A stretch of DNA of 22,914 nucleotides, from contig CAVIJI010000037.1 in assembly GCA_963642885.1 (NCBI GenBank), forward strand, positions 1-22,914, given 5' to 3'. The position numbers were made by a program, and so were the translations under genes. Below the pieces are notes generated by a model, which was given only the letters and a program-made list of their open reading frames with translations, made no database searches and was not told the DNA's origin. Source of the stretch: UMGS1696 sp963642885 (GTDB lineage: Bacteria; Bacillota; Clostridia; Oscillospirales; CAG-272). Below, piece by piece: positions 14,404 to 22,764 of this stretch (position 1 is the stretch's first letter; each line of letters starts with the position of its first letter).

Positions 14404-15575
14404 AAAAACGTCTCATATTCATCACCGAGGCTTTGTGGATCGGCGGGATTGAGACGGCGCTGGTGAATCTGCTGAACCGTATCGATTACGACCGATATGA
14501 CGTGACCTGTCTGGTCCTGCGCGACAGCACGGAAATGGCGTACCGCATCACACCGAGGTGCCGACTGATTGTCTCCGACCGACAGCATCCCGTGACGTTT
14601 CACGAAAGCTACAGCTATAAACGCATGTACAACCTCATGGAGGAGCCGCAGCACGCTTCAAAGCTCCGCCGTCTGATTTGGCGCGCTCTGCGCCTTACCC
14701 TGCGTGCGCCCGAGGCAAAATTATATGCCGCTTACGTAAAAAAACAGCTCGGGAACGAGCATTTCGACACGGCGGTGATTTACAGCGACCGCGCCGCCGA
14801 AACCGCGGTACGTGCCGTTAACGCAGAGCGATTTCTGATGTTCTACCATCACGGCGCTATGAGAAAGGAATATCACGACAACTGCGGCTACCGAAAAGCG
14901 GAAAAGGTCATTGCGGTTTCCGATGCGTTAGCGGAAAAGCTGCGTGATTATCGTCCGAGATACGCCGATAAAATCATCGCCGTGAACAACATCATCGACA
15001 CGGACACCGTACGTCAAAAGAGCCTTGATACACCGAGTATCGTTTTCCCGATGGACAGCTTTAATATCGTCTCCTGCGGGCGGCTCTCCCCCGCCAAGGG
15101 AATGGACATCGCCGTCGATGCCTGCGCCGAGCTGGTGCGGGACGGCATGAGTGATATTCACTGGTGGATTGTCGGAGGCGGGCCCGAGGAAGAAAAACTG
15201 CGTGAGCAAATTCATACGCTCGGTGTGGACGGCCATGTCACCCTTCTCGGAATGCGGGACAATCCCTATCCCTATATCAGACAGGCGGACCTGTACATAC
15301 AGCCGAGTCGGTTCGAGGCTTTCGGGCTGTCGATTCTCGAAGCACAGGTGTTGGCAGTTCCGATTATCGCAACCGAAACCGACGGCGGAAATAAGCTTAT
15401 CGATGACGGTAAAACGGGAAAGCTCTGCGGCATTTCCGCAAAATCCATTGCCGAATCGATAAGTAAGCTGAGAAACTCACCTCAGACAATGCAAAGCTAT
15501 CGTGACGCCTTATCCAAGCACGATTTCGAGCGGGACAACGCCGCTGTCATGCAAAAACTGTATACCTTATTTTAA
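14400..15575 (+). CDS. Glycosyltransferase family 4
   Basis: This 391-residue GT-B retaining glycosyltransferase contains ITEALWIGGIETALVNLLNR at the N-terminus, MFYHHGAMRKEYH, a linker with SCGRLSPAKGMDIAVDA, GGGPEEEKL, and the EX7E motif E306 to E314 (FEAFGLSILEA). The ATG overlaps the Stealth gene stop and the upstream site is weak, so it probably depends on coupled translation. Together with the Stealth protein it may build the phosphosugar portion of the repeat. That pairing is inferred only from adjacency. Confidence 0.92.
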   Translation: MKKRLIFITEALWIGGIETALVNLLNRIDYDRYDVTCLVLRDSTEMAYRITPRCRLIVSDRQHPVTFHESYSYKRMYNLMEEPQHASKLRRLIWRALRLTLRAPEAKLYAAYVKKQLGNEHFDTAVIYSDRAAETAVRAVNAERFLMFYHHGAMRKEYHDNCGYRKAEKVIAVSDALAEKLRDYRPRYADKIIAVNNIIDTDTVRQKSLDTPSIVFPMDSFNIVSCGRLSPAKGMDIAVDACAELVRDGMSDIHWWIVGGGPEEEKLREQIHTLGVDGHVTLLGMRDNPYPYIRQADLYIQPSRFEAFGLSILEAQVLAVPIIATETDGGNKLIDDGKTGKLCGISAKSIAESISKLRNSPQTMQSYRDALSKHDFERDNAAVMQKLYTLF

Positions 15576-15584
15576 GGAGTCCAA

Positions 15585-16445
15585 ATGCAAGAACAACATT
15601 TCACCACGGTCATCAAGCCGAAAAGCGGCTGGTTCGACCTGCACCTGAAAGAGGTTTTCGCTTACCGCGACTTGATTTTCCTCTTTGTCAAGCGCAACTT
15701 TGTTTCAAAATACAAGCAGACAATCCTCGGCCCCGCGTGGGCTATCATTCAGCCGCTGCTCACGACGGTTGTGTTTACGCTGGTGTTCGGCAACATCGCG
15801 GGGCTTGCTCCCGACGGAGTTCCGCACTTTGTGTTCTATCTGTCGGGCACAATCCTCTGGACATACTTCTCAAACAGCCTGACGCAGACCGCGAACACGT
15901 TTGTCGCAAACAGCGCGACGATGGGCAAGGTTTATTTCCCGCGTCTCGTCATGCCGATTTCAACCGTGTTCTCGGAGCTTATCAGCTTCGCCATTCAGTA
16001 CGGCTTTCTCGTCCTTTTCCTCGTTTATTACGCCGTCACAAAGCAGGGCGTACATCCGAATCCGCTCATACTCATGACACCGCTCATCATTTTGCAGCTT
16101 GCGATGCTCAGCCTCGGCTGCGGAATCATCATTTCGGCGCTGACCACGAAATACCGCGACCTTGCGATGCTTGTCGGCTTCGGCGTACAGCTTTGGATGT
16201 ACGGCTCGCCGATTGCTTATGACATGTTCCGCTTTTCGGTATTCGCTCCCGGCGGAAAGTGGCATACGCTTTATATGTGCAATCCCGTCTCACCCATTGT
16301 CAACCTGTTCCGCTATGCTTATCTCGGTGCAGGCGTCGTCGAGTGGCGGTATTATCTTATCGGCTGGGCGAGCACATTCGTACTGCTGTTTATCGGCATA
16401 GTGCTGTTCAGCAGAGTGGAAAAAACGTTTATGGATACGGTCTGA
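15585..16445 (+). CDS. wzm: ABC-2 polysaccharide exporter permease (Wzm/TagG type)
   Basis: This 286-residue inner-membrane component of a polysaccharide or teichoic-acid ABC exporter has the N-terminal amphipathic block FAYRDLIFLFVKRNFVSKYKQTILGPAWAIIQP, the hallmark of Wzm/TagG/KpsM-type permeases, and then about six membrane helices ending in VEKTFMDTV. It forms a dimer channel that passes an undecaprenyl-linked chain to the outer face using ATP hydrolysed by the partner encoded 9 bases downstream. A strong AAGGAG site lies 5 nt before the ATG. The length is normal for the family. Confidence 0.95.
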   Translation: MQEQHFTTVIKPKSGWFDLHLKEVFAYRDLIFLFVKRNFVSKYKQTILGPAWAIIQPLLTTVVFTLVFGNIAGLAPDGVPHFVFYLSGTILWTYFSNSLTQTANTFVANSATMGKVYFPRLVMPISTVFSELISFAIQYGFLVLFLVYYAVTKQGVHPNPLILMTPLIILQLAMLSLGCGIIISALTTKYRDLAMLVGFGVQLWMYGSPIAYDMFRFSVFAPGGKWHTLYMCNPVSPIVNLFRYAYLGAGVVEWRYYLIGWASTFVLLFIGIVLFSRVEKTFMDTV

Positions 16446-16454
16446 GGTGGAATT

Positions 16455-17726
16455 ATGGACGAAATCGCAATAAAAATCGAACATGTCTCCAAGGAATACC
16501 GTCTCGGTGCCATCGGCGGCGGTACGCTCCGCGGTGATCTTCAAAGCTGGATGGCTCGTCTGAAAGGAAAAGAAGACCCGAACAGCAAAATCGGCTCCGA
16601 CGCGGCGGCGCACATGGGCGAAAAATTCCTCGCGCTGGACGACGTGTCGTTTGAGGTAAAAAAGGGCGAGGCTCTGGGCATAATCGGCCACAACGGTGCG
16701 GGAAAGTCCACGATGCTGAAGCTTCTCTCCCGTGTTACCGCCCCCACAAAGGGAACGATATCGTATAACGGGCGAATCGCATCCATGCTCGAGGTGGGCA
16801 CGGGCTTTCATCCCGAGCTGACGGGGCGTGAGAACGTCTACATGAACGGCGCGATACTCGGCATGACAAAGGCGGAAATCGACCGCAAATTCGATCAAAT
16901 CGTGGAATTCGCGGAGATGGAAAAGTTCATCGACACCCCCGTAAAGCGCTATTCAAGCGGAATGTACGTGAAGCTGGCCTTTGCGGTCGCCGCGCACCTC
17001 GACAGCGAGATTATGGTCATGGACGAGGTTCTGGCGGTTGGAGACATGAAATTCCAACAGAAATGCCTCGGCAAAATGGGCGACGCCGCGGGCAGCGAGG
17101 GCCGCACCGTTCTCTACGTCAGCCACAACATGAACACGATAAGGCAGCTGTGCACAAGGTGCATCGTGCTCGACCACGGCAAGCTGATCTTCGACGGGGA
17201 CGTGGAAAAGGCGATTGAAGTTTACTCGGACATGACGAGAGCTCCCGCGCTTGTAAACGATTGCTCGAAAATTAAAAGAACACAGTCGAGCATAGACGAA
17301 CTGGTACATATTAATACGGTTGCATTATTGGATAAAGATAATACCTCATACACGGGAAAAGAAAATGTTCATGTAAAGGTTTTCTACACATCCCAAACCG
17401 ATATAAGGAATCTTGCTTTCCGTATGACCGTAGAAGCCGCCGATAAAACCGTGGTCGGGCTTGCGACATCCGCTCCGTCTATTACGGCTGTCGGCGGGGA
17501 TAATGAGGCGGATTTAACCCTCAGACTTGATTGGCTCGCCCCCGGAAAATATCTTGTGAAGCTGACAGCTTATTCGGTAAACAGCTTCGGCACGAATCAG
17601 ATGCATGATGTTGTCGAAGAAGCTTTCGCTTTCGAAAAAGAACAAAACAATCTGGAAAACAACAATATGACCTGGAACCATACGTGGTGGGGATATATGA
17701 TGTTTCCGGAAATAACAATCAATTAA
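16455..17726 (+). CDS. wzt: ABC exporter ATPase with C-terminal glycan-binding-type domain (Wzt)
   Basis: This 423-residue protein energises the Wzm channel. Residues about 1-260 are the nucleotide-binding domain: Walker A G78-S85 (GHNGAGKS), signature YSSGM (166-170), Walker B with D190-E191 and the switch His H224. Residues about 265-423 are a beta-rich extension like the C-terminal domain of Wzt proteins that recognise a capped or modified glycan end before export. Base composition changes sharply near 17260, exactly at the domain junction: 37 of 60 bases are G/C in 16981-17040 but only 23 of 60 in 17341-17400. This suggests the C-terminal domain was exchanged independently of the ATPase. 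GAGGTGG precedes the ATG. Confidence 0.93.
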   Translation: MDEIAIKIEHVSKEYRLGAIGGGTLRGDLQSWMARLKGKEDPNSKIGSDAAAHMGEKFLALDDVSFEVKKGEALGIIGHNGAGKSTMLKLLSRVTAPTKGTISYNGRIASMLEVGTGFHPELTGRENVYMNGAILGMTKAEIDRKFDQIVEFAEMEKFIDTPVKRYSSGMYVKLAFAVAAHLDSEIMVMDEVLAVGDMKFQQKCLGKMGDAAGSEGRTVLYVSHNMNTIRQLCTRCIVLDHGKLIFDGDVEKAIEVYSDMTRAPALVNDCSKIKRTQSSIDELVHINTVALLDKDNTSYTGKENVHVKVFYTSQTDIRNLAFRMTVEAADKTVVGLATSAPSITAVGGDNEADLTLRLDWLAPGKYLVKLTAYSVNSFGTNQMHDVVEEAFAFEKEQNNLENNNMTWNHTWWGYMMFPEITIN

Positions 17727-17742
17727 AGAGAGGATGTAAGTT

Positions 17743-18801
17743 TTGTCTACTGATTTGCTGTTGCCATTGCGAAAGCTTCATGGACGTATGTACGAAGCTA
17801 AAAAAGAGAGAGAAGAAGTTGCTTGTTTGTGTAAACGTATCGAAGAAGCAGATAAAAGCGTTGTTCTCTTTGTATTATCTCCGTCTCACGGCAACTTGGG
17901 AGACCATGCTATTGCACTGTCAACATTAAATCTGCTGACAGAAATGAAAATTAAGTATATTGAAATTACAACAGCACAGCTCATCCGATTGAAACGTCAC
18001 CGCAAACTCAAGGTAATGAACGGACACAGAATTATTGTCAATGGCGGAGGTAATTTGGGTACACTGTGGTTTGATGTAGAAGAATTATTTCGCGGTATAA
18101 TTAATGCAAATCCAAATTCGGTTATTTTTTGTCTTCCAAATACGATATTTTATGAAAACACAGATTGGGGAAACAAAGAATTAGAGAATTCTAAAATAAT
18201 CTACAACAAACATTCATCAATACAATTGTACGCAAGAGAAAATTTATCATTCAAATTTATGAATGGATTATACCGTAACGTAAAGCTTGTCCCTGATATG
18301 GTTTTATTTATGGACAAATCGCAAACGCAAAAGGATAGGAACGGATGTCTTATCTGTTTGCGTAATGACCGCGAAAAAACACGAACGGAAGAACAAGAGA
18401 AGAAAATTTTAGCAACAGCAGATAATTTATTTCATGAACATATAAAATACACGGATATGTGTTTAACCCACGGTATTCCACCTGAAAAACGTGAAAAAGC
18501 GTTAGAAGAGAAATTTGACGAATTCAAAAGCGCACAGCTTGTTATTACAGACCGACTTCACGGAATGATTTTTTCGGCAATAACAGGAACTCCGTGTATT
18601 GTGATAGACAGTAAAAGCCCTAAAGTACGCGGTTGTTACGAATGGATTCACAATTTGGATTATATTCGTTTTGCAGATAACGTTGAACAAATAGAAGGAT
18701 TGTATAAACAAATGCCGAAAGGCGAAAATCACTATGATAACAGACTTTTACTCCCATATAGAGATGTTCTAAAGAAGGACATATCAGAATTCAAAGGATA
18801 G
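17743..18801 (+). CDS. Polysaccharide pyruvyl transferase family protein
   Basis: This 352-residue member of the family (CsaB/EpsO/GumL type) moves the enolpyruvyl group of phosphoenolpyruvate onto sugars as a ketal. Visible motifs are SPSHGNLGDHAI (H49, D54), IIVNGGGNLGTLW, YARENLSF, and TDRLHGMIFSAITGTPCIV (R271, H273). The start is TTG at 17743, placed 8 nt after GAGAGGA (17728-17734); the first ATG in frame comes 13 codons later and has no such site. The gene is strongly AT-rich (16 of 60 bases G/C in 18181-18240) beside GC-richer neighbours, a sign of separate acquisition. It lies next to the wzt C-terminal domain, which shares this composition. Some family members have other activities, so true pyruvylation is likely but unproven. 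Confidence 0.87.
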   Translation: MSTDLLLPLRKLHGRMYEAKKEREEVACLCKRIEEADKSVVLFVLSPSHGNLGDHAIALSTLNLLTEMKIKYIEITTAQLIRLKRHRKLKVMNGHRIIVNGGGNLGTLWFDVEELFRGIINANPNSVIFCLPNTIFYENTDWGNKELENSKIIYNKHSSIQLYARENLSFKFMNGLYRNVKLVPDMVLFMDKSQTQKDRNGCLICLRNDREKTRTEEQEKKILATADNLFHEHIKYTDMCLTHGIPPEKREKALEEKFDEFKSAQLVITDRLHGMIFSAITGTPCIVIDSKSPKVRGCYEWIHNLDYIRFADNVEQIEGLYKQMPKGENHYDNRLLLPYRDVLKKDISEFKG

Positions 18802-18809
18802 GTATCCAT

Positions 18810-19796
18810 ATGCCCACAATTTCAGTAATAGTACCCGTTTACAAGGTCGAGCCTTATCTGCGTCAGTGCGTGGACAGCATACTTGCGCAGACATACACGG
18901 ATTTCGAGCTGATTCTCATTGACGACGGCTCTCCCGACAGCTGCGGGGCGATATGTGACGAATACGCCGAGCAGGACAGCCGTGTGCGTGTAATTCATCA
19001 GGAAAACGGCGGACTTTCCGCGGCGCGAAACGCGGGAATCGATACGGCCCGCGGGGATTATCTGACGTTCATCGACAGCGATGACTTGATTAAGGATATT
19101 TATCTTGAAAAGCTGTTATTTTCACTTACCGATAGTAATACCGATATATCAATCTGCGGCATGCTGTCGTTTGACGATGGTACGGAACCACAAGAAGCAG
19201 ACGAACAAATAACAGACTGTCCGATTATAATGAGCGGACGTGATGCATGTTTCAGTGTCTACCGAATGGACGGTAAAATACCCATTATGGCATGGGGTAA
19301 ACTTTATAAAACAAGTTTGTTTGACACTATACGTTATCCGACGGGAATGATACATGAGGATGACGCAACAACACCGAAGTTATTTTACCGTTCATCACGA
19401 ATTAATATTATTTCAGACAAACTTTACTGTTACAGATCTCGTGCTGACAGTATTACAAACAAGCCTTTTTCGGCTAAAAGATTCGACAAAGTCAGAGCAG
19501 TACAATTATGTATAGATTATTTTATCGAAGCAGATGATTCGCAAATTGTAATGCCGGCACGTACAGCGAAAAAAGTTATACAAGCCCAAACCGTTATTCG
19601 TGCTTATGGAAGTAACAAAATCGAACAAATACCGAGTAACTATATCATGTCTAAGTTTCAGGCATTAAGATATATACGTAAATTTTGTATTTATGACACT
19701 TTCTGTTGGTATTTGTCGTTGGTTTATCCCAAATTAGTAAAACCATACTCATATCTGCATAAAATCGAAAAAGTCCTTGGCGTAAAGGAGAAATAA
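18810..19796 (+). CDS. Glycosyltransferase family 2 (third of three), composition mosaic
   Basis: This 328-residue inverting GT-A enzyme has ISVIVPVYKVEPYLRQCVDS, D38-D39 in LILIDDGSPDS, GGLSAARNAG, and D89-S-D91-D92 in FIDSDDL. Bases 18810 to about 19090, the conserved N-terminal module, resemble the GC-richer operon (33 of 60 G/C in 18961-19020). From about 19095 to the end, the acceptor-side part is AT-rich (17 of 60 in 19381-19440). The change at about residue 95 suggests homologous exchange through the conserved module. AAAGGATAGG precedes the ATG. Donor unknown. Confidence 0.92.
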   Translation: MPTISVIVPVYKVEPYLRQCVDSILAQTYTDFELILIDDGSPDSCGAICDEYAEQDSRVRVIHQENGGLSAARNAGIDTARGDYLTFIDSDDLIKDIYLEKLLFSLTDSNTDISICGMLSFDDGTEPQEADEQITDCPIIMSGRDACFSVYRMDGKIPIMAWGKLYKTSLFDTIRYPTGMIHEDDATTPKLFYRSSRINIISDKLYCYRSRADSITNKPFSAKRFDKVRAVQLCIDYFIEADDSQIVMPARTAKKVIQAQTVIRAYGSNKIEQIPSNYIMSKFQALRYIRKFCIYDTFCWYLSLVYPKLVKPYSYLHKIEKVLGVKEK

Positions 19797-19799
19797 CCC

Positions 19800-20699
19800 A
19801 TGACCCACGGCTTTATCACCATCGCCACGGGCGACGTGCAATACTACATAATGGCGTTGAACCTTCTGCGTTCTTACCGTCACTTTTCCTCCGCTCCGCT
19901 GCCGTTTGCAGTTCTCGCGGACAAGGAAAACGAATACACGGCGGAATTTGACGATGTACGTCTCTTTCCGCACGCGAAAAGAAATTATCTCGACAAGCTG
20001 GAGCTGTTCGACCTCATGCCGTACGACGTAAATATTTTCGTCGACGCGGACTGTCTCGCGTACGGTGATTTGAATTGCCTGTTTGACATATTCGAAAACG
20101 CCGACGACTTTTCGTGCTTCGGCCGTGTGCTCCCGCTTGACGACAAAACAGGCTGGTTCGAATACTGTAATCTGAACGACAGCCTGAAAAAGAAAATAAG
20201 CTATGTCGTGGGTCTGCACGGCGGAATATACTATATAAGAAAGACAGAAAAAGCGAAGGCCGTACTCGACACCGCGCGTGAATTTACCCGTGATTACGCC
20301 TCATACGGCTTCAAGGGTAAATTTTCAACCCCCGGTGACGAACCCGTCGTTGCCCTCTCAATGGCTGTAAACAATTGTAAACCCATACCGCACGATTTGA
20401 AAAGAATACTGTGCTATTGGGAGCATGTCGCACAAATGAAGCTGAGTGTACCGAAGGGGATCGCTCTCGCCGAGGATATCGGCCTGCGTACAGACCTGCT
20501 CCACTGGGGTACGAGATACACGAAAACACCGCTCTACCGAAAGCAGATCGCCGACCTGGATGCCGTAAAGAATAAACGCTCCTCCGCGGCTCTTTGCGTT
20601 AACGCACTGCGATACGGCACACAAAACGCTTACGAACACACGATACATTTTATAAAACGATGCTTTAACAAGCTCAAACGTATTCTTCATTTGCAATGA
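19800..20699 (+). CDS. GT8-like (GT-A fold) glycosyltransferase, copy 2
   Basis: This 299-residue paralogue of the protein encoded at 7281 contains GFITIATGDVQYYIMALNLL, LPFAVLADKENEYTAEFD, D82-A-D84 in FVDADCLAYGDLN, GGIYYIRKTEKA, and the tail RCFNKLKRILHL. AAAGGAG lies 9 nt upstream of the ATG. It probably transfers a hexose. The divergence in the middle and C-terminal parts suggests a different acceptor or donor from copy 1. The composition returns to the GC-richer type of the operon exactly at this gene. Its stop overlaps the next start (ATGA). Confidence 0.84.
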   Translation: MTHGFITIATGDVQYYIMALNLLRSYRHFSSAPLPFAVLADKENEYTAEFDDVRLFPHAKRNYLDKLELFDLMPYDVNIFVDADCLAYGDLNCLFDIFENADDFSCFGRVLPLDDKTGWFEYCNLNDSLKKKISYVVGLHGGIYYIRKTEKAKAVLDTAREFTRDYASYGFKGKFSTPGDEPVVALSMAVNNCKPIPHDLKRILCYWEHVAQMKLSVPKGIALAEDIGLRTDLLHWGTRYTKTPLYRKQIADLDAVKNKRSSAALCVNALRYGTQNAYEHTIHFIKRCFNKLKRILHLQ

Positions 20700-21568
20700 T
20701 AAAACATAAACCGCTCCGCATTATCGCCGCTGTACTTGCGGCTGCCGTTGTATGCACCGCGCTGTCGGCGATAATCTGCTCCGTGTGCGTTAAAACCACA
20801 CGCTACAGCGTGACGCTCGACGGCATTACCGCACCGCTTCGGCTCGTCCTGCTCTCCGACCTGCACTGCAAATCCTACGGCAGGGACAACTCCCGCCTGT
20901 TTGCGAAAATAAGGGCGCAGTCGCCCGACGTGATTTTCATGGTAGGCGACATGATTGACAGAAAGACGGACGACGACGATGTCGAAAGCCTCTGCAGGCT
21001 CATAGAAACGCTGTGCGCCGACGCGCCCGTGTTCTTCGCCCTCGGCAATCACGAAAAGGATTATATCGAAACCGACGATGCTTTTCTCACAAAGGTGGAG
21101 GAAGCGGGTGCCGTAGTAGTCGACGACAGCTATGCGGATGTGACGATAGGCACTCAGCCCCTGCGCATCGGCGGAACGATGGGTCACGCGTTCTATTTCG
21201 GCAGAAGCGAGGAGGAGTTCACCTCGTCCGCCGAGTACGTATTTCTTAAAGAATTCGAAAACACCGACACGCCGACAATATGTCTCGCGCACATGCCCGA
21301 CACGTTTATTTTCAACGGCGCGTATAAGCTGTGGAATGTCGACCTCGTCCTGAGCGGACACACTCACGGCGGGCTGATACGTCTGCCGTTTGTCGGCGGG
21401 CTGTACGCCCCAATGCAGGAGTGGTTCCCCGAATACGACTGCGGATATTTCCGCCTCGGCGATCATATGCAGATGGTCATTTCCGCCGGCTTGGCGGGAC
21501 ACGACACGATTCCGCGCATCAACAACCTGCCCGAGATTGTCGTAATCGACCTTGTGTCGGAAAGGTAA
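20696..21568 (+). CDS. Membrane-anchored calcineurin-like metallophosphoesterase
   Basis: This 290-residue protein of the YaeI/YkuE/YkoQ type has a single hydrophobic N-terminal anchor (residues about 8-30), followed by the complete two-metal site: D55 and H57 (SDLHCKS), D85 (GDMIDRK), N118-H119 (GNHEKD), H199 (AHMPD), and H222/H224 (SGHTHGG). Family members cleave phosphomonoesters or phosphodiesters, including lipid-linked ones, and this one should face the outside. The ATG overlaps the GT8-like stop. In this operon it could recycle lipid pyrophosphate or trim a phosphodiester made by the Stealth enzyme, which is inference. It could also be a general phosphodiesterase swept into the operon. 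Confidence 0.88.
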   Translation: MIKHKPLRIIAAVLAAAVVCTALSAIICSVCVKTTRYSVTLDGITAPLRLVLLSDLHCKSYGRDNSRLFAKIRAQSPDVIFMVGDMIDRKTDDDDVESLCRLIETLCADAPVFFALGNHEKDYIETDDAFLTKVEEAGAVVVDDSYADVTIGTQPLRIGGTMGHAFYFGRSEEEFTSSAEYVFLKEFENTDTPTICLAHMPDTFIFNGAYKLWNVDLVLSGHTHGGLIRLPFVGGLYAPMQEWFPEYDCGYFRLGDHMQMVISAGLAGHDTIPRINNLPEIVVIDLVSER

Positions 21569-21573
21569 CGTCT

Positions 21574-22743
21574 ATGACAGATACACAATTCCCTCTCCTC
21601 CTCCGCGGCTTCGTGCTGGATGCCGCACCGATGACGGACGGACTTTGGGACATCCCGCGTCTCATGCAAACCGCGGCGGAGCAGAATCTCATGCCGATTC
21701 TGGCGTACGAAAACAAACGCCGCAAGCTCTTCGACGACCCGAACGTCTGCCGCCGCCTCGACGGGCTGCTGTACGGTACGATTGCCACGAATCTCAACCG
21801 CTGTGCGGCGTTTGATAACCTGTCGGCGCTCTTTACAAAGCACGGTATTGCGCATATGCCCGTGAAGGGGTACTATCTCCGTGAGCTGTACCCTATGCCG
21901 GAGCTGCGCACCTTCGGCGACATAGATGTACTCATTCATTCCGAGGATCGAGCGAGGGCGCACGAGCTGATGCTGTCGCTCGGATACGCCGTAAAGCAGG
22001 ATTGGGAGCCGACGTATTCTTACGTAAAAGGCGCCGAATATTACGAAATTCACACCAATCCGATGGACGGAAATCTCGACGGACGCGCGGATTTGCGGGC
22101 TTATTTCGACTCCGCGTGGGAGCACGCCGCAGTCGACGAAGGGCTTCGATATCGCCCGAATGACGATTTTCACTTTATATACACCCTCTGCCACCTCGCC
22201 AAGCACCTGTACGGCGGCGGAGCGGGACTGCGGATGTATCTGGATATCGCGCTGTACATAAAGCAAGCGGACAAAAGCCTGAGTTGGGAAGAAATAACAG
22301 AGGAGTTCGCGCGGCTGCGATTGACGGATTTCTTCCGTACGGTAATGAACGCCTGCCGTGTGTGGTTCGGAACGGAAACGATTTGCCCCCTGCCCGAGCC
22401 CGACACGGAAGCACTTGACAGGCTGCTGTCTTACACACTGGATTCCGACCTGTTCGGTCATTCCCGCGACCATGCCGTAATCGAGATGCGCAACGAAAAT
22501 GACGAAAAGCCGTCTCGGAGCCGTGTTCTGCTGAAAATGCTTTTCCCGCCCGCGTCGGAAATCGAATCGCGCTATACCTTCTTGAAAAAACACCGCTTTC
22601 TTCTGCCGCTGGCATGGATAGCTCGTCCGTTTGCCAACCTGCACCTGATTCCGTCTAAGCTGCGTCAGATGAAACAGGTCGCAAAGACAGATAGAGCCGG
22701 CGTTGAAACCTACGACAGCTTCATGCGCCGCATCGGGCTGTGA
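21574..22743 (+). CDS. NTP_transf_5-type nucleotidyltransferase family protein
   Basis: This 389-residue protein has the motif MPVKGYYLRELYPMPELR then TFGDIDVLI, with K98-G99 and the metal-binding pair D116/D118. That is the arrangement of the uncharacterised nucleotidyltransferase family (Pfam NTP_transf_5) of the Pol-beta superfamily. The helical C-terminal part, with LCHLAKHLYGGGAGLRMYLDI, is also typical. The start at 21574 is preferred: GGAAAGG lies 8 nt upstream, and the preceding gene ends 5 bases before it, while the frame is open further back only as a shadow of the phosphoesterase gene. Family members occur in surface-polysaccharide and peptide clusters without an assigned substrate. 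It is the last gene of the operon in this window. I do not propose a reaction. Confidence 0.85.
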   Translation: MTDTQFPLLLRGFVLDAAPMTDGLWDIPRLMQTAAEQNLMPILAYENKRRKLFDDPNVCRRLDGLLYGTIATNLNRCAAFDNLSALFTKHGIAHMPVKGYYLRELYPMPELRTFGDIDVLIHSEDRARAHELMLSLGYAVKQDWEPTYSYVKGAEYYEIHTNPMDGNLDGRADLRAYFDSAWEHAAVDEGLRYRPNDDFHFIYTLCHLAKHLYGGGAGLRMYLDIALYIKQADKSLSWEEITEEFARLRLTDFFRTVMNACRVWFGTETICPLPEPDTEALDRLLSYTLDSDLFGHSRDHAVIEMRNENDEKPSRSRVLLKMLFPPASEIESRYTFLKKHRFLLPLAWIARPFANLHLIPSKLRQMKQVAKTDRAGVETYDSFMRRIGL

Positions 22744-22764
22744 GCTGTCGTTCGGCCGACGGAA

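Noticed and set aside
17743..17745. Moving the pyruvyltransferase start to the first ATG downstream
   Set aside because: TTG at 17743 has a good GAGAGGA site at 8 nt, while the ATG 13 codons later has none.
21463..22644. 393-codon antisense ORF opposite the nucleotidyltransferase gene
   Set aside because: The + strand carries the conserved KG...DID motif and a ribosome binding site; the antisense frame has no recognisable motif and its length follows from GC-rich codon bias.
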